Below the pieces are notes generated by a model that saw only the letters and a program-made list of their open reading frames with translations, ran no database searches and was not told the DNA's origin. Shown one piece after another: positions 8,779-16,869 of a stretch of DNA of 58,916 bases (the first letter of the stretch is position 1; every line of letters begins with the position of its first letter). The position numbers and the translations under genes are program-made. The DNA is taken from the NCBI GenBank assembly GCA_017307785.1, contig JAFKGI010000046.1, forward strand, positions 1 through 58,916, written 5' to 3'. The stretch is from Vulcanimicrobiota bacterium (GTDB lineage: Bacteria; Vulcanimicrobiota; Xenobia; Xenobiales; JADMJV01).

Positions 8779-10022
8779 AGTGCTACCTTGACCCCGTCGG
8801 GCAGGCCCACGTTGCCGCGAGTGACCACCTTTTCCCCGGCTTGCAGGCCCTGGACGATCTCTGTTTGGCCGGCCCGATGAAAGCCGCAAACCACCGAGCG
8901 ATGGTGAGCCACCTGGGCGGAGTCGACCACCGCCACCCAGCCCCGCAGCGAACCCGGCTGGTCCAAGGTCAGGGCTGCGTCAGGCACCAGCACCGCCACC
9001 TGCCGGCCGGTTTCCACCACCACGTCACAAAAGCCGCCGGAGCGAAGCTTGCCGTCCCGATTGGATAGCTGCACCCAGACTTCTCCGGAGCGATTCTGGG
9101 GGTCGGTGACGGCGCCCAGCGCGGTAATCTTTCCGGTTAACTTGAGTCCGGGTCGATCCAGGGGTTGCACAAAAGCCGACTGGCCGACTTGAAGCCGGGC
9201 CAGCACCGTATCGGGGAATTGCCCTTTGACGATGACTTCCGAGAGATCGGCCAGAGACAGCAGCTTGGTGCCCGGAGGCACGAATTCTCCCTGGTATTGG
9301 AACTGGTCGGTGACGGTGCCGGCGATGGGCGCCCGGATTTCCGCGAAGCGCAGCGGTGCTTGCAGCGTGGCCACTCGCAGCTGAGCTTCTTCCAGCTTGA
9401 TACGAGCCAGCGCTACCGAGCCGGGTCGGGTGGCCGTACGCAGCAGCTGATTGGAGCGCAGCGAGAGGTCGTAGTTGGACTGGGCCACGGCGGCCGCCAA
9501 CTTGGCGTCCTGCAGATCTTTCAGGGCCACGCCACCCTGGCGAAAAAGCGCTTCGCGGCGTCGATAGAGAGCCTGCGTGTTGGCCAGAGTGGAGGCCGCC
9601 TGGCGTAAGTCTTTCTCGGCGGTGGCCTGGGCCAGAGCGTTGGAGCTGTTTTGCAGGTTGTCCAGGTTGATTTGGGCTTCCTGCACCAGGGCGGCGGCCT
9701 CGTTGCGCTGCGCCTGCTGATCGCGTAGATCCAGCGTGGCCAGGATTTCTCCCGCACCAACCCGTTGGTTCTTTAACAGTCTCAAGCTGCGAATCACGCC
9801 TCCCTGGACGGCGCTGACGGTGGCCTGACGTAAGGGAGTGACCGTGCCCTGGGCGGTGGTTTCGCGCAGCATGGGTTGGCGCCGCACCGTTTGCCACTGC
9901 ACTTTGACCACGACTTCGGGGGTCGATTCCGCTGGGGTAGGGGGCGGCGGATTGTGCCGCCAGGCCAGGTAGAGCAGGGCGATCAGGCCGACCAGGGCCA
10001 GCCGTTTGAGTTTGCGTTTCAT
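8775..10022 (-). CDS. RND periplasmic adaptor (membrane fusion protein, operon 1)
   Basis: A 415-residue HlyD/AcrA-type adaptor. It has a short basic N-terminus and a TM/signal segment (LALVGLIALLYLAW). A barrel-sandwich half follows, with GGVIRSLRLLKNQRVGAGEI. Next come an alpha-hairpin of about 100 residues, the second lipoyl half with RAPIAGTVTDQFQYQGEFV, a beta-barrel, and a C-terminal domain ending GNVGLPDGVKVAL. The adaptor would join the RND pump to the TolC-type channel in the periplasm. Start and stop both overlap the neighbouring genes by four bases, so translation of the three pump subunits is coupled. Confidence 0.92.
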   Translation of the reverse strand: MKRKLKRLALVGLIALLYLAWRHNPPPPTPAESTPEVVVKVQWQTVRRQPMLRETTAQGTVTPLRQATVSAVQGGVIRSLRLLKNQRVGAGEILATLDLRDQQAQRNEAAALVQEAQINLDNLQNSSNALAQATAEKDLRQAASTLANTQALYRRREALFRQGGVALKDLQDAKLAAAVAQSNYDLSLRSNQLLRTATRPGSVALARIKLEEAQLRVATLQAPLRFAEIRAPIAGTVTDQFQYQGEFVPPGTKLLSLADLSEVIVKGQFPDTVLARLQVGQSAFVQPLDRPGLKLTGKITALGAVTDPQNRSGEVWVQLSNRDGKLRSGGFCDVVVETGRQVAVLVPDAALTLDQPGSLRGWVAVVDSAQVAHHRSVVCGFHRAGQTEIVQGLQAGEKVVTRGNVGLPDGVKVAL

Positions 10023-11356
10023 TGGGGACCTTCCGGGGGCGGCGCGGCCACCGCGTAGCGCAGTTGGGCCAGTGCCAGTTGATAGTCCGCCTCGGCCTGC
10101 AGCCAGGCGGTTCGTTGCAGGGAGAGGTTGTTCAGGGCGTCGGTGACTTCGATAATGCGGGCCTCGCCGGCTCGATAGCGGGCCACCGCCAGACGGTGAA
10201 TGTGCTCGGCCTGAGTCAGGTTTTCGTGACTGCGGGCGATACGCTCGACGGCTGTTTCGGCCAGGGCGTGAGCCGTTTGATATTGCTGCACCACCTGCCG
10301 TTCGGCCAGGCTGCGGGCGGCTACCACCTGCTGCTCACGCGCTTCGGCTTGTTTGGCCCGAGCGTCGGCGACACCGCCATCGTCAAACGGGATTAGCAGA
10401 GCCAGCTGGGCCTGTAAGCCCAGCCCCGAGGCAAAGCCCTGGGGAAGCAGCGAGGCGGTATCCACCCCGACGCCCACCGAGTAGGTCAGGTGGGGCAGCA
10501 GAGCATCGCGAGCCACCGCGGCTTCGTGCTGGTAAGACTCCTGCTGGGCCTGCAGTTGGGCGAACTCGGGCCGCCTTCGGGTCCACTCGGCTGAGTAGGC
10601 GGACAGTTCCTCGGGTGCGGGAGCCGTGTCGGGCAGGGCCGACGCCGCCAACGGGGCCTGGGGTGTCAGTCCCAGGTAAGCGCGCAGGGTTTCGCGGGCG
10701 GTGGCTTCACCGGCCAGATTGGTCTGCAGTTCTACCTGCCGGTCGCGCACGGCCAATTGGGCGCGTTCCAGGTCGACACCCGGCACCTCACCGGCCTGCA
10801 GCAGCAGTCCGGTGACGTCCTGCAGTTGCCGGGCCGTGCCCAGGTTGAGGCGGGAGCCGGCCACTTTGGCCTGGGCCAGCGAGAGCGTGTAAAAGGCTTG
10901 CTCGGTGTTGAGCACCAGCGTTTGGCGCGCCACCAGCGAGCCGGCCGCGGCCGCCCGCTTGAGTGCGTCGGTGCGGGCTACATCCTCGCCCAGAGCTCCG
11001 GAAGTGTCGAACTCTCCGCGCAGCCGCAGCAGTGCATTGGTGCGCAGAACGCCATTGGCGCTGACGAACGAAAAGGGAGTGCCGGCGTAGTCGTTGAGAG
11101 CCGGGCTGGTCACGGTTTCGGCGGCGGCGATTTCCAGCTTGGGCCGGCGGGCCGCTTCGGCCACTTGTTGCTCCATGGCCGAGATGGTGACGTTGCCCAG
11201 AGATTGGCTGTAGGTTGAAAGTTGAGACAGGGCCTGAGAAACCGCCTGCTGACGGGTCATCTCTCCGACGGACTGAGCCCGGGTGGGCAGGGCCAGAGTC
11301 AGGCTAAGGACCGCGACCCCTCCCCAGCGGCCCGCAAGATTTGGATTGGGAAACAC
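10019..11356 (-). CDS. TolC-type outer-membrane efflux channel (operon 1)
   Basis: A 445-residue outer-membrane factor with a GTG start and a signal peptide (GGVAVLSLTLALPTRAQS). It shows the duplicated helical pattern of the family, including LSLAQAKVAGSRLNLGTARQ, a YRAGEARIIEVTDAL repeat near the C-terminus and a LIPFDDGGVADARA strand/turn. It would form the trimeric channel for the RND pump encoded downstream. It starts 18 bases after the PepSY gene stop, which places PepSY in the same operon. Confidence 0.92.
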   Translation of the reverse strand: MFPNPNLAGRWGGVAVLSLTLALPTRAQSVGEMTRQQAVSQALSQLSTYSQSLGNVTISAMEQQVAEAARRPKLEIAAAETVTSPALNDYAGTPFSFVSANGVLRTNALLRLRGEFDTSGALGEDVARTDALKRAAAAGSLVARQTLVLNTEQAFYTLSLAQAKVAGSRLNLGTARQLQDVTGLLLQAGEVPGVDLERAQLAVRDRQVELQTNLAGEATARETLRAYLGLTPQAPLAASALPDTAPAPEELSAYSAEWTRRRPEFAQLQAQQESYQHEAAVARDALLPHLTYSVGVGVDTASLLPQGFASGLGLQAQLALLIPFDDGGVADARAKQAEAREQQVVAARSLAERQVVQQYQTAHALAETAVERIARSHENLTQAEHIHRLAVARYRAGEARIIEVTDALNNLSLQRTAWLQAEADYQLALAQLRYAVAAPPPEGPQ

Positions 11357-11374
11357 GGCTGAATCGTCTCTGCT

Positions 11375-11737
11375 TCAATCGGCTTTCTCGATTTCATCGG
11401 CCAGGATCTTGCCGTTGCCGGCGTCCACCACAATTTCTCGTTCTTGTGTGCCATTTTTGAATTTGACCACGTAGACGACGTTGCCGTCTTCGTTCTCCAG
11501 CTCGACTTTGTGGAATTTCGAGGTGCCGGCTTTGGCGGTGGCCGTCTGAATCGCGTCTTTCTCGGTAATTTTGGCCAATTTTTTCAGCTGCTCGGGCTTC
11601 TCGTCCGTTTTGGGGGCCTGAATGCTACTGTGATATTTGGGCGGCGCCTCGTCCTTTTCGGGTTTGGCGGCGGCGGGCAACATGAGCAACATTCCCGAGA
11701 ATAGCAGGGCCTGCATCCATAGAAGAGTCTTTTTCAT
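11375..11737 (-). CDS. Secreted PepSY-domain protein heading the efflux operon
   Basis: A 120-residue protein with a signal peptide (MKKTLLWMQALLFSGMLLML, cleavage near PAAAKP), a charged Lys/Pro-rich linker and one PepSY domain at the C-terminus (VELENEDGNVVYVVKFKNG, then EIVVDAGNGKILADE). PepSY domains are small beta/alpha modules often found as inhibitors or sensors next to two-component systems. A good Shine-Dalgarno site (AAGGAG, 7 bases before ATG) is present, and a PhoB-like box with a -10 element lies 30 bases upstream. As the first gene of the PepSY-TolC-MFP-RND transcript it may report envelope state for that pump (inference). Confidence 0.88.
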   Translation of the reverse strand: MKKTLLWMQALLFSGMLLMLPAAAKPEKDEAPPKYHSSIQAPKTDEKPEQLKKLAKITEKDAIQTATAKAGTSKFHKVELENEDGNVVYVVKFKNGTQEREIVVDAGNGKILADEIEKAD

Positions 11738-11766
11738 AGGTTTTCTCCTTATCAGTCGATAAAGAG

Positions 11767-11798
11767 ATGGTAGAATCTTAAGGTCAACTTTTGGTCAA
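11767..11798 (-). promoter_or_regulatory. PhoB-like box and -10 element for the PepSY-efflux operon
   Basis: Read on the minus strand: TTGACC (11798-11793), five bases, TTGACC (11787-11782), eight bases, then CTACCAT (11773-11767) as -10-like element. The half-sites repeat at 11 bp, the period of OmpR/PhoB-family boxes, and sit where such activators replace the -35 element. It overlaps the 3' end of the PAP2 gene and precedes the PepSY gene by 30 bases. Four similar sites occur up to 18.1 kb. Confidence 0.7.
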
Positions 11799-12323
11799 GT
11801 CCGCCCGCAATGCGAGACAGAAATGCAGCCACATTCCGCCCAGCAGCAGTCCGCCCAGCACGTCACTGAACCAGTGATGCCCGAGGGCCACCCGCGACCA
11901 GGCGACCTGCAGCGGAATCCATGCCAGAACGATTCGTTTCCATCCATGGTTTTGGATGCTCAGGTAGCCGAAGACGCAGAGGGCGGTCACGGTGTGGCCG
12001 CTGGGATAGGCGTAGCCCCCGACCTGATGCAAATGCAGAGGTCGGACGGTGTGGAAAAACCATTTGAAGAAACAGGTCAGGAAATGCTGTCCGGCCAGCA
12101 GCAGGCCGTAGACGGGAAGTTCGGCACGACGCAGCCGATAGAGAAAGACGGCCGTCAGAGCGGCCGTCAGGTAGGCGATCATGTCGCCGCAGTGGCTGGA
12201 CCAGATGGCCAACTGGGAAGGGCCGAGAAACAAGTGTCGCTGCGCGAACAGGTCCACAGGTCCCAGAATTCCCAGTCCCAGCAACAGAAAGAAAAGCAGT
12301 GCAAGCCGATAGTGCATCCGCAA
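11784..12323 (-). CDS. PAP2-family membrane phosphatase (first of two)
   Basis: A 179-residue inner-membrane protein with about five to six hydrophobic helices and the full PAP2 signature: KWFFHTVRP (87-95), PSGH (107-110) and SRVALGHHWFSD (143-154), with His150 and Asp154 at the catalytic sites. Family members remove phosphate from undecaprenyl pyrophosphate, phosphatidate or lipid A. It follows the tandem MarR-like gene by four bases, so both are probably one transcript. Its location next to PepSY and two-component genes suggests envelope remodelling (inference). Confidence 0.9.
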   Translation of the reverse strand: MRMHYRLALLFFLLLGLGILGPVDLFAQRHLFLGPSQLAIWSSHCGDMIAYLTAALTAVFLYRLRRAELPVYGLLLAGQHFLTCFFKWFFHTVRPLHLHQVGGYAYPSGHTVTALCVFGYLSIQNHGWKRIVLAWIPLQVAWSRVALGHHWFSDVLGGLLLGGMWLHFCLALRADLTKS

Positions 12324-12327
12324 CAGA

Positions 12328-13269
12328 CTAAAGAGGGAAGGTGAGAAAATGGTTAAGGTTCGCTTTTAGCCGGCCCGTCGTGACCAGCAGGCCGTCCAGT
12401 TCCCGAGCGATATCGGGCAACTCGCCCGGAGTGGCCCGGAACCACCGGCTTTCCACCAGATGTATGCAGTCCGAGGCCTGGCGAATCCGGCTGCGCCCTC
12501 GCGCGGTCAGGCAGACATGCCAGCGTTTGTCCCAGAAAGTGCAGCGCACCAGCCCCAGGGACTCCATTTCCAGCAGCGCCGGGCTGAAAAACGTGCCCGA
12601 ATGATGTCTGCCCCAACACAGGTCGTGGAAGATGCCCCGTGTCGGTCCGGTTCGATCTTTCCGTTCCGTGTGGGATGGTTCGCTCAGGCAAAGGGCACCC
12701 GGATGGGCGGACTCGACCAGCGTGAGCCAGCCGACTTGAGCGCAACCGATAGATAGCCTTCGCTGCAGTTCGTTTTCCACGTCTCCGAGAATCTTTAGAT
12801 TCATTTCGGCCAGCAGAAAGATCAGAGAAGATTGCCAGGGGCCTTCTTCTTTCAAGGCTGCCCGGATCTGCCGGGGCCGTGATTCCGCGAAGAGATAGTT
12901 CTCCACCCTGCGGACACAGTCCAGGGCCTTGCGCAGAATTCTTTCTCCCTTGGGGGTGAGCCCGAGGCCATCAGGGTGGACCATTCTGGCCCAGCGTAAC
13001 GAATGGATGGCTCGGTCCGGGTCGGCAGAAGCCTGACCCCAGCGCAGCATCTGAAAAGTGCGCAATTGCGCTAGGAAATCAGGTCGGACCGCTTGGCTCG
13101 GGGCGTGCACCGGGTAGCCTGAGGCGAGTCGTTGCAGCAGGCCGACCTGGCGGCAGTGGACGCGCACGGTCGCATCCAGGGCCAGCTCGAGAACGGCTTT
13201 GCTCTTCTGGATGAAGCGCCCGAGCCGGAGGGTTAAGAATTCCGTGTTCTGAGGGGAGTCTCTCACCAT
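12328..13269 (-). CDS. Tandem MarR-like winged-helix protein
   Basis: A 313-residue soluble protein built of two related halves. Half one has CRQVGLLQRL (39-48), LTPKGER (104-110) and DCVRRVENYLF (117-127). Half two has CAQVGWLTLV (176-185), LTARGRS (254-260) and DCIHLVESRWF (267-277). The pattern 'L.sLGLVr....rw.v.LT..Gr..i..a.' in the second half is that of a MarR-type winged helix and its following dimerisation helix. The protein therefore looks like a covalent pseudo-dimer of a MarR-like domain, although neither half is a close match and DNA binding is inferred. It is co-directional with, and four bases from, the PAP2 gene. Confidence 0.55.
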   Translation of the reverse strand: MVRDSPQNTEFLTLRLGRFIQKSKAVLELALDATVRVHCRQVGLLQRLASGYPVHAPSQAVRPDFLAQLRTFQMLRWGQASADPDRAIHSLRWARMVHPDGLGLTPKGERILRKALDCVRRVENYLFAESRPRQIRAALKEEGPWQSSLIFLLAEMNLKILGDVENELQRRLSIGCAQVGWLTLVESAHPGALCLSEPSHTERKDRTGPTRGIFHDLCWGRHHSGTFFSPALLEMESLGLVRCTFWDKRWHVCLTARGRSRIRQASDCIHLVESRWFRATPGELPDIARELDGLLVTTGRLKANLNHFLTFPL

Positions 13270-13330
13270 GGTCAGGACAGCCTGGTCTCGAACCCCGTGT
13301 TCAGGGGAGCGAAGCGGACCGAACGCGGGT

Positions 13331-13358
13331 TAGGGACCCACGGAGCCGTGCGTCCCTA
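13331..13358. repeat. Near-perfect 28-base inverted repeat
   Basis: TAGGGAC and GTCCCTA bound an inner pair CACGG/CCGTG, with one C.C mismatch between the two stem blocks. It lies in the 154-base gap between the Usp gene (stop at 13424, minus) and the start of the tandem MarR-like gene (13269, minus). There is no T-run on either strand, so it is either a weak terminator for usp or an operator for the downstream gene; the symmetry would suit a dimeric regulator. Confidence 0.5.
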
Positions 13359-13423
13359 AAGTTCGATGATCATTGACCGTGCGACGCACGGCGGAGGCTT
13401 GCCCCTGAACCGTCAGGAAATGG

Positions 13424-14065
13424 TCAAATGGCCGAGAACAGTAGCAAAGGAAGGTCTGAGGGCAGATCCAGAGTTTGCCAGCGATCGCTGTCGAGTGCCA
13501 GCAGATCGAAGGCGTGCGCTTTCAGCCACCAGGGAACCCTTTGAGTGGGCGGTCCGCATTCCAGGTGAAACTGCTGATGGTTGCGCACGAACTCCCGCAG
13601 GCGACCGTGAAGTTTCACGACTCGAGCCCGTCGTTCGGGGTACAGAACAAGACGGGAAGGGCTGTCCTCTATACAATGCAGCAAGGTCACCGTCATCTCG
13701 TCCGTCACGAAAGGCAAGAGCTTCTCGACGAGACCGAAGGAAGCTTCCGAACCATCAACGGGCACAGCGATTTTCCGCAAGACCGTCGTGCTTACCGGTT
13801 TGGTCAGCAAGATCGGACAGGGAGCGTGTCGGACCAGGTCCTGGATGAGGCAGCGCCACAACCAGTCCCGAATGGGGTCCTGCGCCTCCTCGGCCACCAG
13901 AATCAGATCACATCGTTCCTGACGGGCGATTTCTTCGATGGGAAAGCCTTGAGATGACAGGTCGAGGGCGAGGACTTCCGCTGTCCAGGGCCGGCAGACG
14001 CGACCGGCCAGTTCGGCGGCGTTTTCGCCCGAGCGACTTCCCTGATGGGCTATCAGAATCTTCAA
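13424..14065 (-). CDS. Tandem universal-stress-protein-like protein
   Basis: A 213-residue soluble protein with two Usp-like half domains. The first starts MKILIAHQGSRSGENAAELA and ends HAPCPILLTKP, the typical last strand of a Usp domain. The second begins KIAVPVDGSEASFGLVEKLL, the typical first strand and helix, and then degenerates. The ATP-binding GxxG-x9-GS motif is not evident, so it would belong to the non-nucleotide-binding type. Such proteins are general stress factors; the partner is unknown. It is divergent from the ICMT-like gene. Confidence 0.75.
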   Translation of the reverse strand: MKILIAHQGSRSGENAAELAGRVCRPWTAEVLALDLSSQGFPIEEIARQERCDLILVAEEAQDPIRDWLWRCLIQDLVRHAPCPILLTKPVSTTVLRKIAVPVDGSEASFGLVEKLLPFVTDEMTVTLLHCIEDSPSRLVLYPERRARVVKLHGRLREFVRNHQQFHLECGPPTQRVPWWLKAHAFDLLALDSDRWQTLDLPSDLPLLLFSAI

Positions 14066-14165
14066 GGTTTCGGTCTTGGACGGGTGCCGAGGCCGCCCTG
14101 TCGCTGTCTCGAAACTGACACCAACTCGGCTCTCGGCTGACTCACAAGCCAGGCTCCGGCTCTGT

Positions 14166-14177
14166 TAGCCTGGCATC
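14166..14177 (+). promoter_or_regulatory. -10-like TAGCCT placed for a leaderless start
   Basis: TAGCCT (14166-14171) is followed by six bases and then the ATG at 14178, the same geometry as the leaderless promoters at 15.2, 15.37 and 18.1 kb. No TTGACC pair was found upstream, so this is a weaker call. Confidence 0.35.
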
Positions 14178-14852
14178 ATGCGTATGAGTGAATTGGGTCG
14201 CCGCATGTTTCCGCTGCGCGGTTACCTGGGAATTCCGTTCTTTTTGATGGTCCTCTGGTTTTGCGAGCCAGATCCGGGCTTGCCTTCCGTTGTGGGCTGG
14301 CTGCTTTTGCTGGCGGGATTGGCCATGCGACTCTGGGGGGTGGCCGGTTGGGTGCCCAGGCGCCTGCGCGTTGATGCCCCGCCCCGCCTGATCACCGAGG
14401 ATGGACCCTATGTCTATACGCGGAACCCGCGCTATCTCGGCAACCTGCTGCTGGGTCTGGGAGGCTGCCAGATCGCGGGCCTGGCCACCTGTCTGTTGCC
14501 CTACGCCGTGCTCTGGGCGGTCGTCCACCTTCCGATCATCGCTCACGAGGAGCAGACTCTGCTGGCCCGCTATGGGAGCGAGTATGCCGAATATCAGAGG
14601 CGGGTGCCGCGCTTCTGGGGTCTCTCGAACAGGCCGTTTCTCCCCCAGTTCTTGCCTCTGCGCTGGGACCTGGCTTTCTGTTTGGAAATGGCCACCATTG
14701 CCGGCTGGGTCAGCTTTGGCTGCTATCTGCAGTGCTGGCGCTGGGCGCACCTGGGTGCTCCGCCCCAGGTTTATATCGCAGGATTGCTGGTGGGCGGGGT
14801 GTTCTGGCTGGTCCTGATGGCGACCGCCCATCATCTGCGGCAGCGTTTGTAG
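14178..14852 (+). CDS. ICMT/phospholipid-methyltransferase-like membrane protein
   Basis: A 224-residue integral membrane protein. It holds the signature of the isoprenylcysteine carboxyl methyltransferase / phospholipid methyltransferase superfamily: EDGPYVYTRNPRYLGNLLLG (75-94) for S-adenosylmethionine binding, and HEEQTLLARYGSEY...VPRFW for the C-terminal part of the site. A hydrophobic C-terminal extension of about 60 residues follows. The methyl acceptor is unknown; bacterial members act on lipids or small hydrophobic molecules. No ribosome site precedes the ATG; a TAGCCT element ends seven bases before it, suggesting a leaderless message. It converges on the second PepSY gene with one base between the stops. 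Confidence 0.82.
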   Translation: MRMSELGRRMFPLRGYLGIPFFLMVLWFCEPDPGLPSVVGWLLLLAGLAMRLWGVAGWVPRRLRVDAPPRLITEDGPYVYTRNPRYLGNLLLGLGGCQIAGLATCLLPYAVLWAVVHLPIIAHEEQTLLARYGSEYAEYQRRVPRFWGLSNRPFLPQFLPLRWDLAFCLEMATIAGWVSFGCYLQCWRWAHLGAPPQVYIAGLLVGGVFWLVLMATAHHLRQRL

Positions 14853-14853
14853 C

Positions 14854-15189
14854 CTACTGTTCTCGTCCCAATCGATTGGAGACGATTTTTCCGTTCCTGG
14901 CGTCCAAAAGGATCGAACGCTGTCGGTGACTTTCTACCAGCACGGCCTCATAGACCAGCTGACCTTCTTCTTTCTCCAGCCGACAGCGCAGCAGCTCGGC
15001 TGAGGGGGCCGCTCTGCGAGCCAGGGCACTGGCACGCGCCTCGGGCAGAGGAGCCGGGGTTTGCACCTGAGTTTCTCGGTCCTCCAGCGAAGGCGGAGCC
15101 GGAGGGGAGATCCTGACGGCCAGCACCGGAGAGCAGACGATCAGAGAGAGGAAGAGCAGAAAGGGGAGTTCTTGTTTGATTGCTTGCAT
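14854..15189 (-). CDS. Secreted PepSY-like protein (second)
   Basis: A 111-residue protein with a signal peptide (LPFLLFLSLIVCSPVLA), a Pro-rich linker of about 25 residues and a C-terminal PepSY-like unit (CRLEKEEGQLVYEAVLVES followed by SILLDARNGKIVSNR). Its layout matches the PepSY protein at 11.4 kb. It sits head-to-head with the COG4705 gene; both promoters carry the TTGACC-pair box. The -10 element ends only six bases before the ATG, so the message should be leaderless. Likely a periplasmic partner of the adjacent two-component system (inference). Confidence 0.8.
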   Translation of the reverse strand: MQAIKQELPFLLFLSLIVCSPVLAVRISPPAPPSLEDRETQVQTPAPLPEARASALARRAAPSAELLRCRLEKEEGQLVYEAVLVESHRQRSILLDARNGKIVSNRLGREQ

Positions 15190-15195
15190 GTCTCC

Positions 15196-15227
15196 AGGCT
15201 AGCCACCGATGGTCAGCTTCTGGTCAA
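15196..15227 (-). promoter_or_regulatory. PhoB-like box and -10 for the second PepSY gene
   Basis: On the minus strand: TTGACC (15227-15222), five bases, CTGACC (15216-15211), eight bases, CTAGCCT (15202-15196), six bases, ATG at 15189. Half-site period is 11 bp. The short distance from -10 to ATG predicts a leaderless transcript. Confidence 0.7.
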
Positions 15228-15337
15228 GAAGATGCGACTTTCCCCGCTTGCCTGGCCCGCCCGTCCCCGCTCAGTGGGGAAAATCGCCGCTGCTCCGTCG
15301 GACTGTCCGCTTCAAGAAACCTTGAGCCTCGCTCTTT

Positions 15338-15370
15338 TTGACCATCTCCTGACCTTTGCAGCCCTAGCCT
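15338..15370 (+). promoter_or_regulatory. PhoB-like box and -10 for the COG4705 gene
   Basis: TTGACC (15338-15343), ATCTC, CTGACC (15349-15354), nine bases, CTAGCCT (15364-15370), six bases, ATG at 15377. It has the same 11-bp period and -10 placement as the other four sites, and predicts a leaderless transcript. Confidence 0.7.
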
Positions 15371-15376
15371 TGGCTT

Positions 15377-16114
15377 ATGAACGAAACAAAAGTTCCTGAA
15401 GTTACGGCGCTGTTCTGGTGCATCAAGATCGCCGCCACCACCCTGGGGGAGACGGGGGGAGATGCGGTCACGATGACTTTGAACTGGGGTTATCTGGCCG
15501 GCACGATTCTTTTTGCCGTCCTGTTGGGGGCCTTGATTCTGGCGCAGATCCGCGCCGAGAAGTTCCAGCCTTTGCTTTACTGGGCGACTCTGATCGCCTC
15601 GACCACCTTCGGTACCACCATGGCCGATTTCGCCACCCGTTCCCTGGGCATCGGCTACACCGGCGGCAGCGCCTTGCTCCTCGTCTGCCTGCTGGCGGCG
15701 TTGGGCGGTTGGTACTGGTCTGAGGGCACCATTTCGGTGACCTCGGTGCGAACCGCCAGGGTGGAGGTTTTCTATTGGACCGCCATCACTTTTTCCCAGA
15801 CCCTGGGAACGGCTCTGGGGGACTGGGTGGCCGACACCAATGGCCTGGGTTATGTGGGCGGGGCGGGGCTTTTTGGGGGAGCCCTGGTGGTGCTGCTGTT
15901 GCTCTACTGGAGAACCGGAATCTCTCGAGTTTTGCTCTTCTGGTCCGCTTTTATCCTGACTCGCCCCCTGGGCGCCATGCTCGGCGATCTGCTCGACAAG
16001 CCCGTTGCGGCCGGCGGCTTCAATCTGAGCCGTCCGGGAGCTTCGGCCGTGCTCGGCGCTTTCATCCTGGCCTGTTTGTTGCTCGTCCCTCAGAGAGCCG
16101 GGCGCGCCCACTGA
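15377..16114 (+). CDS. COG4705-type membrane protein with four repeats
   Basis: A 245-residue inner-membrane protein with about eight hydrophobic helices in four two-helix repeats. Each repeat has a conserved polar motif inside the membrane: TLGETGGD, TFGTTMADF, TLGTALGDW and PLGAMLGD. This matches the 'uncharacterised membrane-anchored protein' family COG4705, whose role is not established. The repeated acidic residue within the membrane suggests cation or substrate handling. The gene is driven by a PhoB-like box with no leader and directly precedes the response regulator/histidine kinase pair, so it is likely one of their targets. Confidence 0.85.
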   Translation: MNETKVPEVTALFWCIKIAATTLGETGGDAVTMTLNWGYLAGTILFAVLLGALILAQIRAEKFQPLLYWATLIASTTFGTTMADFATRSLGIGYTGGSALLLVCLLAALGGWYWSEGTISVTSVRTARVEVFYWTAITFSQTLGTALGDWVADTNGLGYVGGAGLFGGALVVLLLLYWRTGISRVLLFWSAFILTRPLGAMLGDLLDKPVAAGGFNLSRPGASAVLGAFILACLLLVPQRAGRAH

Positions 16115-16157
16115 CCCTTGACCCTTCACCATTTCTTGACCTTGCCAGGCCTAGGCT
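16111..16157 (+). promoter_or_regulatory. Multiple half-site PhoB-like box before the response regulator
   Basis: CTGACC (16111), TTGACC (16118), TTCACC (16125) and TTGACC (16136) precede CTAGGCT (16151-16157). The last two half-sites have the 11-bp spacing seen elsewhere; the first two are 7 bp apart. The array overlaps the stop of the COG4705 gene, and the response regulator ATG lies 34 bases after the -10. Suggests autoregulation of the two-component operon. Confidence 0.68.
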
Positions 16158-16191
16158 GGATTCTGTCAGAAATTGTCGAAGGGAAAGTGTC

Positions 16192-16869
16192 ATGGCCCGC
16201 ATTCTGTTAGTCGAGGACGACCCGCGCATCGCCAGGCCGCTGGGCCGGGAATTGGCGCGCGAACTTCACACCTTCGACCTGGCCGAGGACGGGGAGGCCG
16301 GCTGGAGCTTCTTGGAGGCCGGTGAGTACGACCTGGCCATCCTGGACATCATGCTGCCGCGTCTGACCGGCATCGAGTTGTGCCGGCGCATTCGCGCGCG
16401 TGGCATGGATACGCCGGTGCTGCTGCTGACCGCCCTGGATACGGTTCAAGACAAGGTTGCCGGTCTGGATTCAGGGGCTGACGACTTTCTGGTCAAACCC
16501 TTCGCACTGGACGAACTGCACGCCCGCATCCGGGCCCTGCTGCGCCGCAAAGTCACCACCGCCCCGGTCCTGAGCTGGGGGCAGAAGCTCCAGCTGGACC
16601 CGCAAGGAAAGCAGGTTAAGGTAGAGGGGCGAGAGCTGGACATGACGCCCCGAGAATATCAAATGCTGGAACTCTTGATGCGCAGTCCCGGCACCTTTTT
16701 TTCTCCCACCGACATTCTCGACAAAGTTTGGGGCTGGGACGCGACCCCCGGCAAAGGCACGGTGAAGACCCACATGAAGAGTTTGCGGGACAAGTTGCGC
16801 TCGGCCGGACTGGACGAGGTCGTGGAAACTCAGTATGGCCGAGGTTACCGGTTGTCTCCGTGTCCCTGA
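16192..16869 (+). CDS. OmpR/PhoB-family response regulator
   Basis: A 225-residue regulator. The receiver domain (1-115) has the acidic pocket E8-D9-D10, the phospho-acceptor D52 in LAILDIMLP, T80 and K102 (LVKPF). The DNA-binding winged helix occupies about 130-225 and ends KTHMKSLRDKLRSAG...VETQYGRGYRL, the classical OmpR-family end. ATG 16192 was chosen over the longer open frame since it gives the standard MARILLVEDD start. It overlaps the kinase gene by 10 bases. As its own promoter and those of neighbouring genes carry an 11-bp direct repeat typical of this family, this protein is the prime candidate to bind those boxes (inference). Confidence 0.93.
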   Translation: MARILLVEDDPRIARPLGRELARELHTFDLAEDGEAGWSFLEAGEYDLAILDIMLPRLTGIELCRRIRARGMDTPVLLLTALDTVQDKVAGLDSGADDFLVKPFALDELHARIRALLRRKVTTAPVLSWGQKLQLDPQGKQVKVEGRELDMTPREYQMLELLMRSPGTFFSPTDILDKVWGWDATPGKGTVKTHMKSLRDKLRSAGLDEVVETQYGRGYRLSPCP

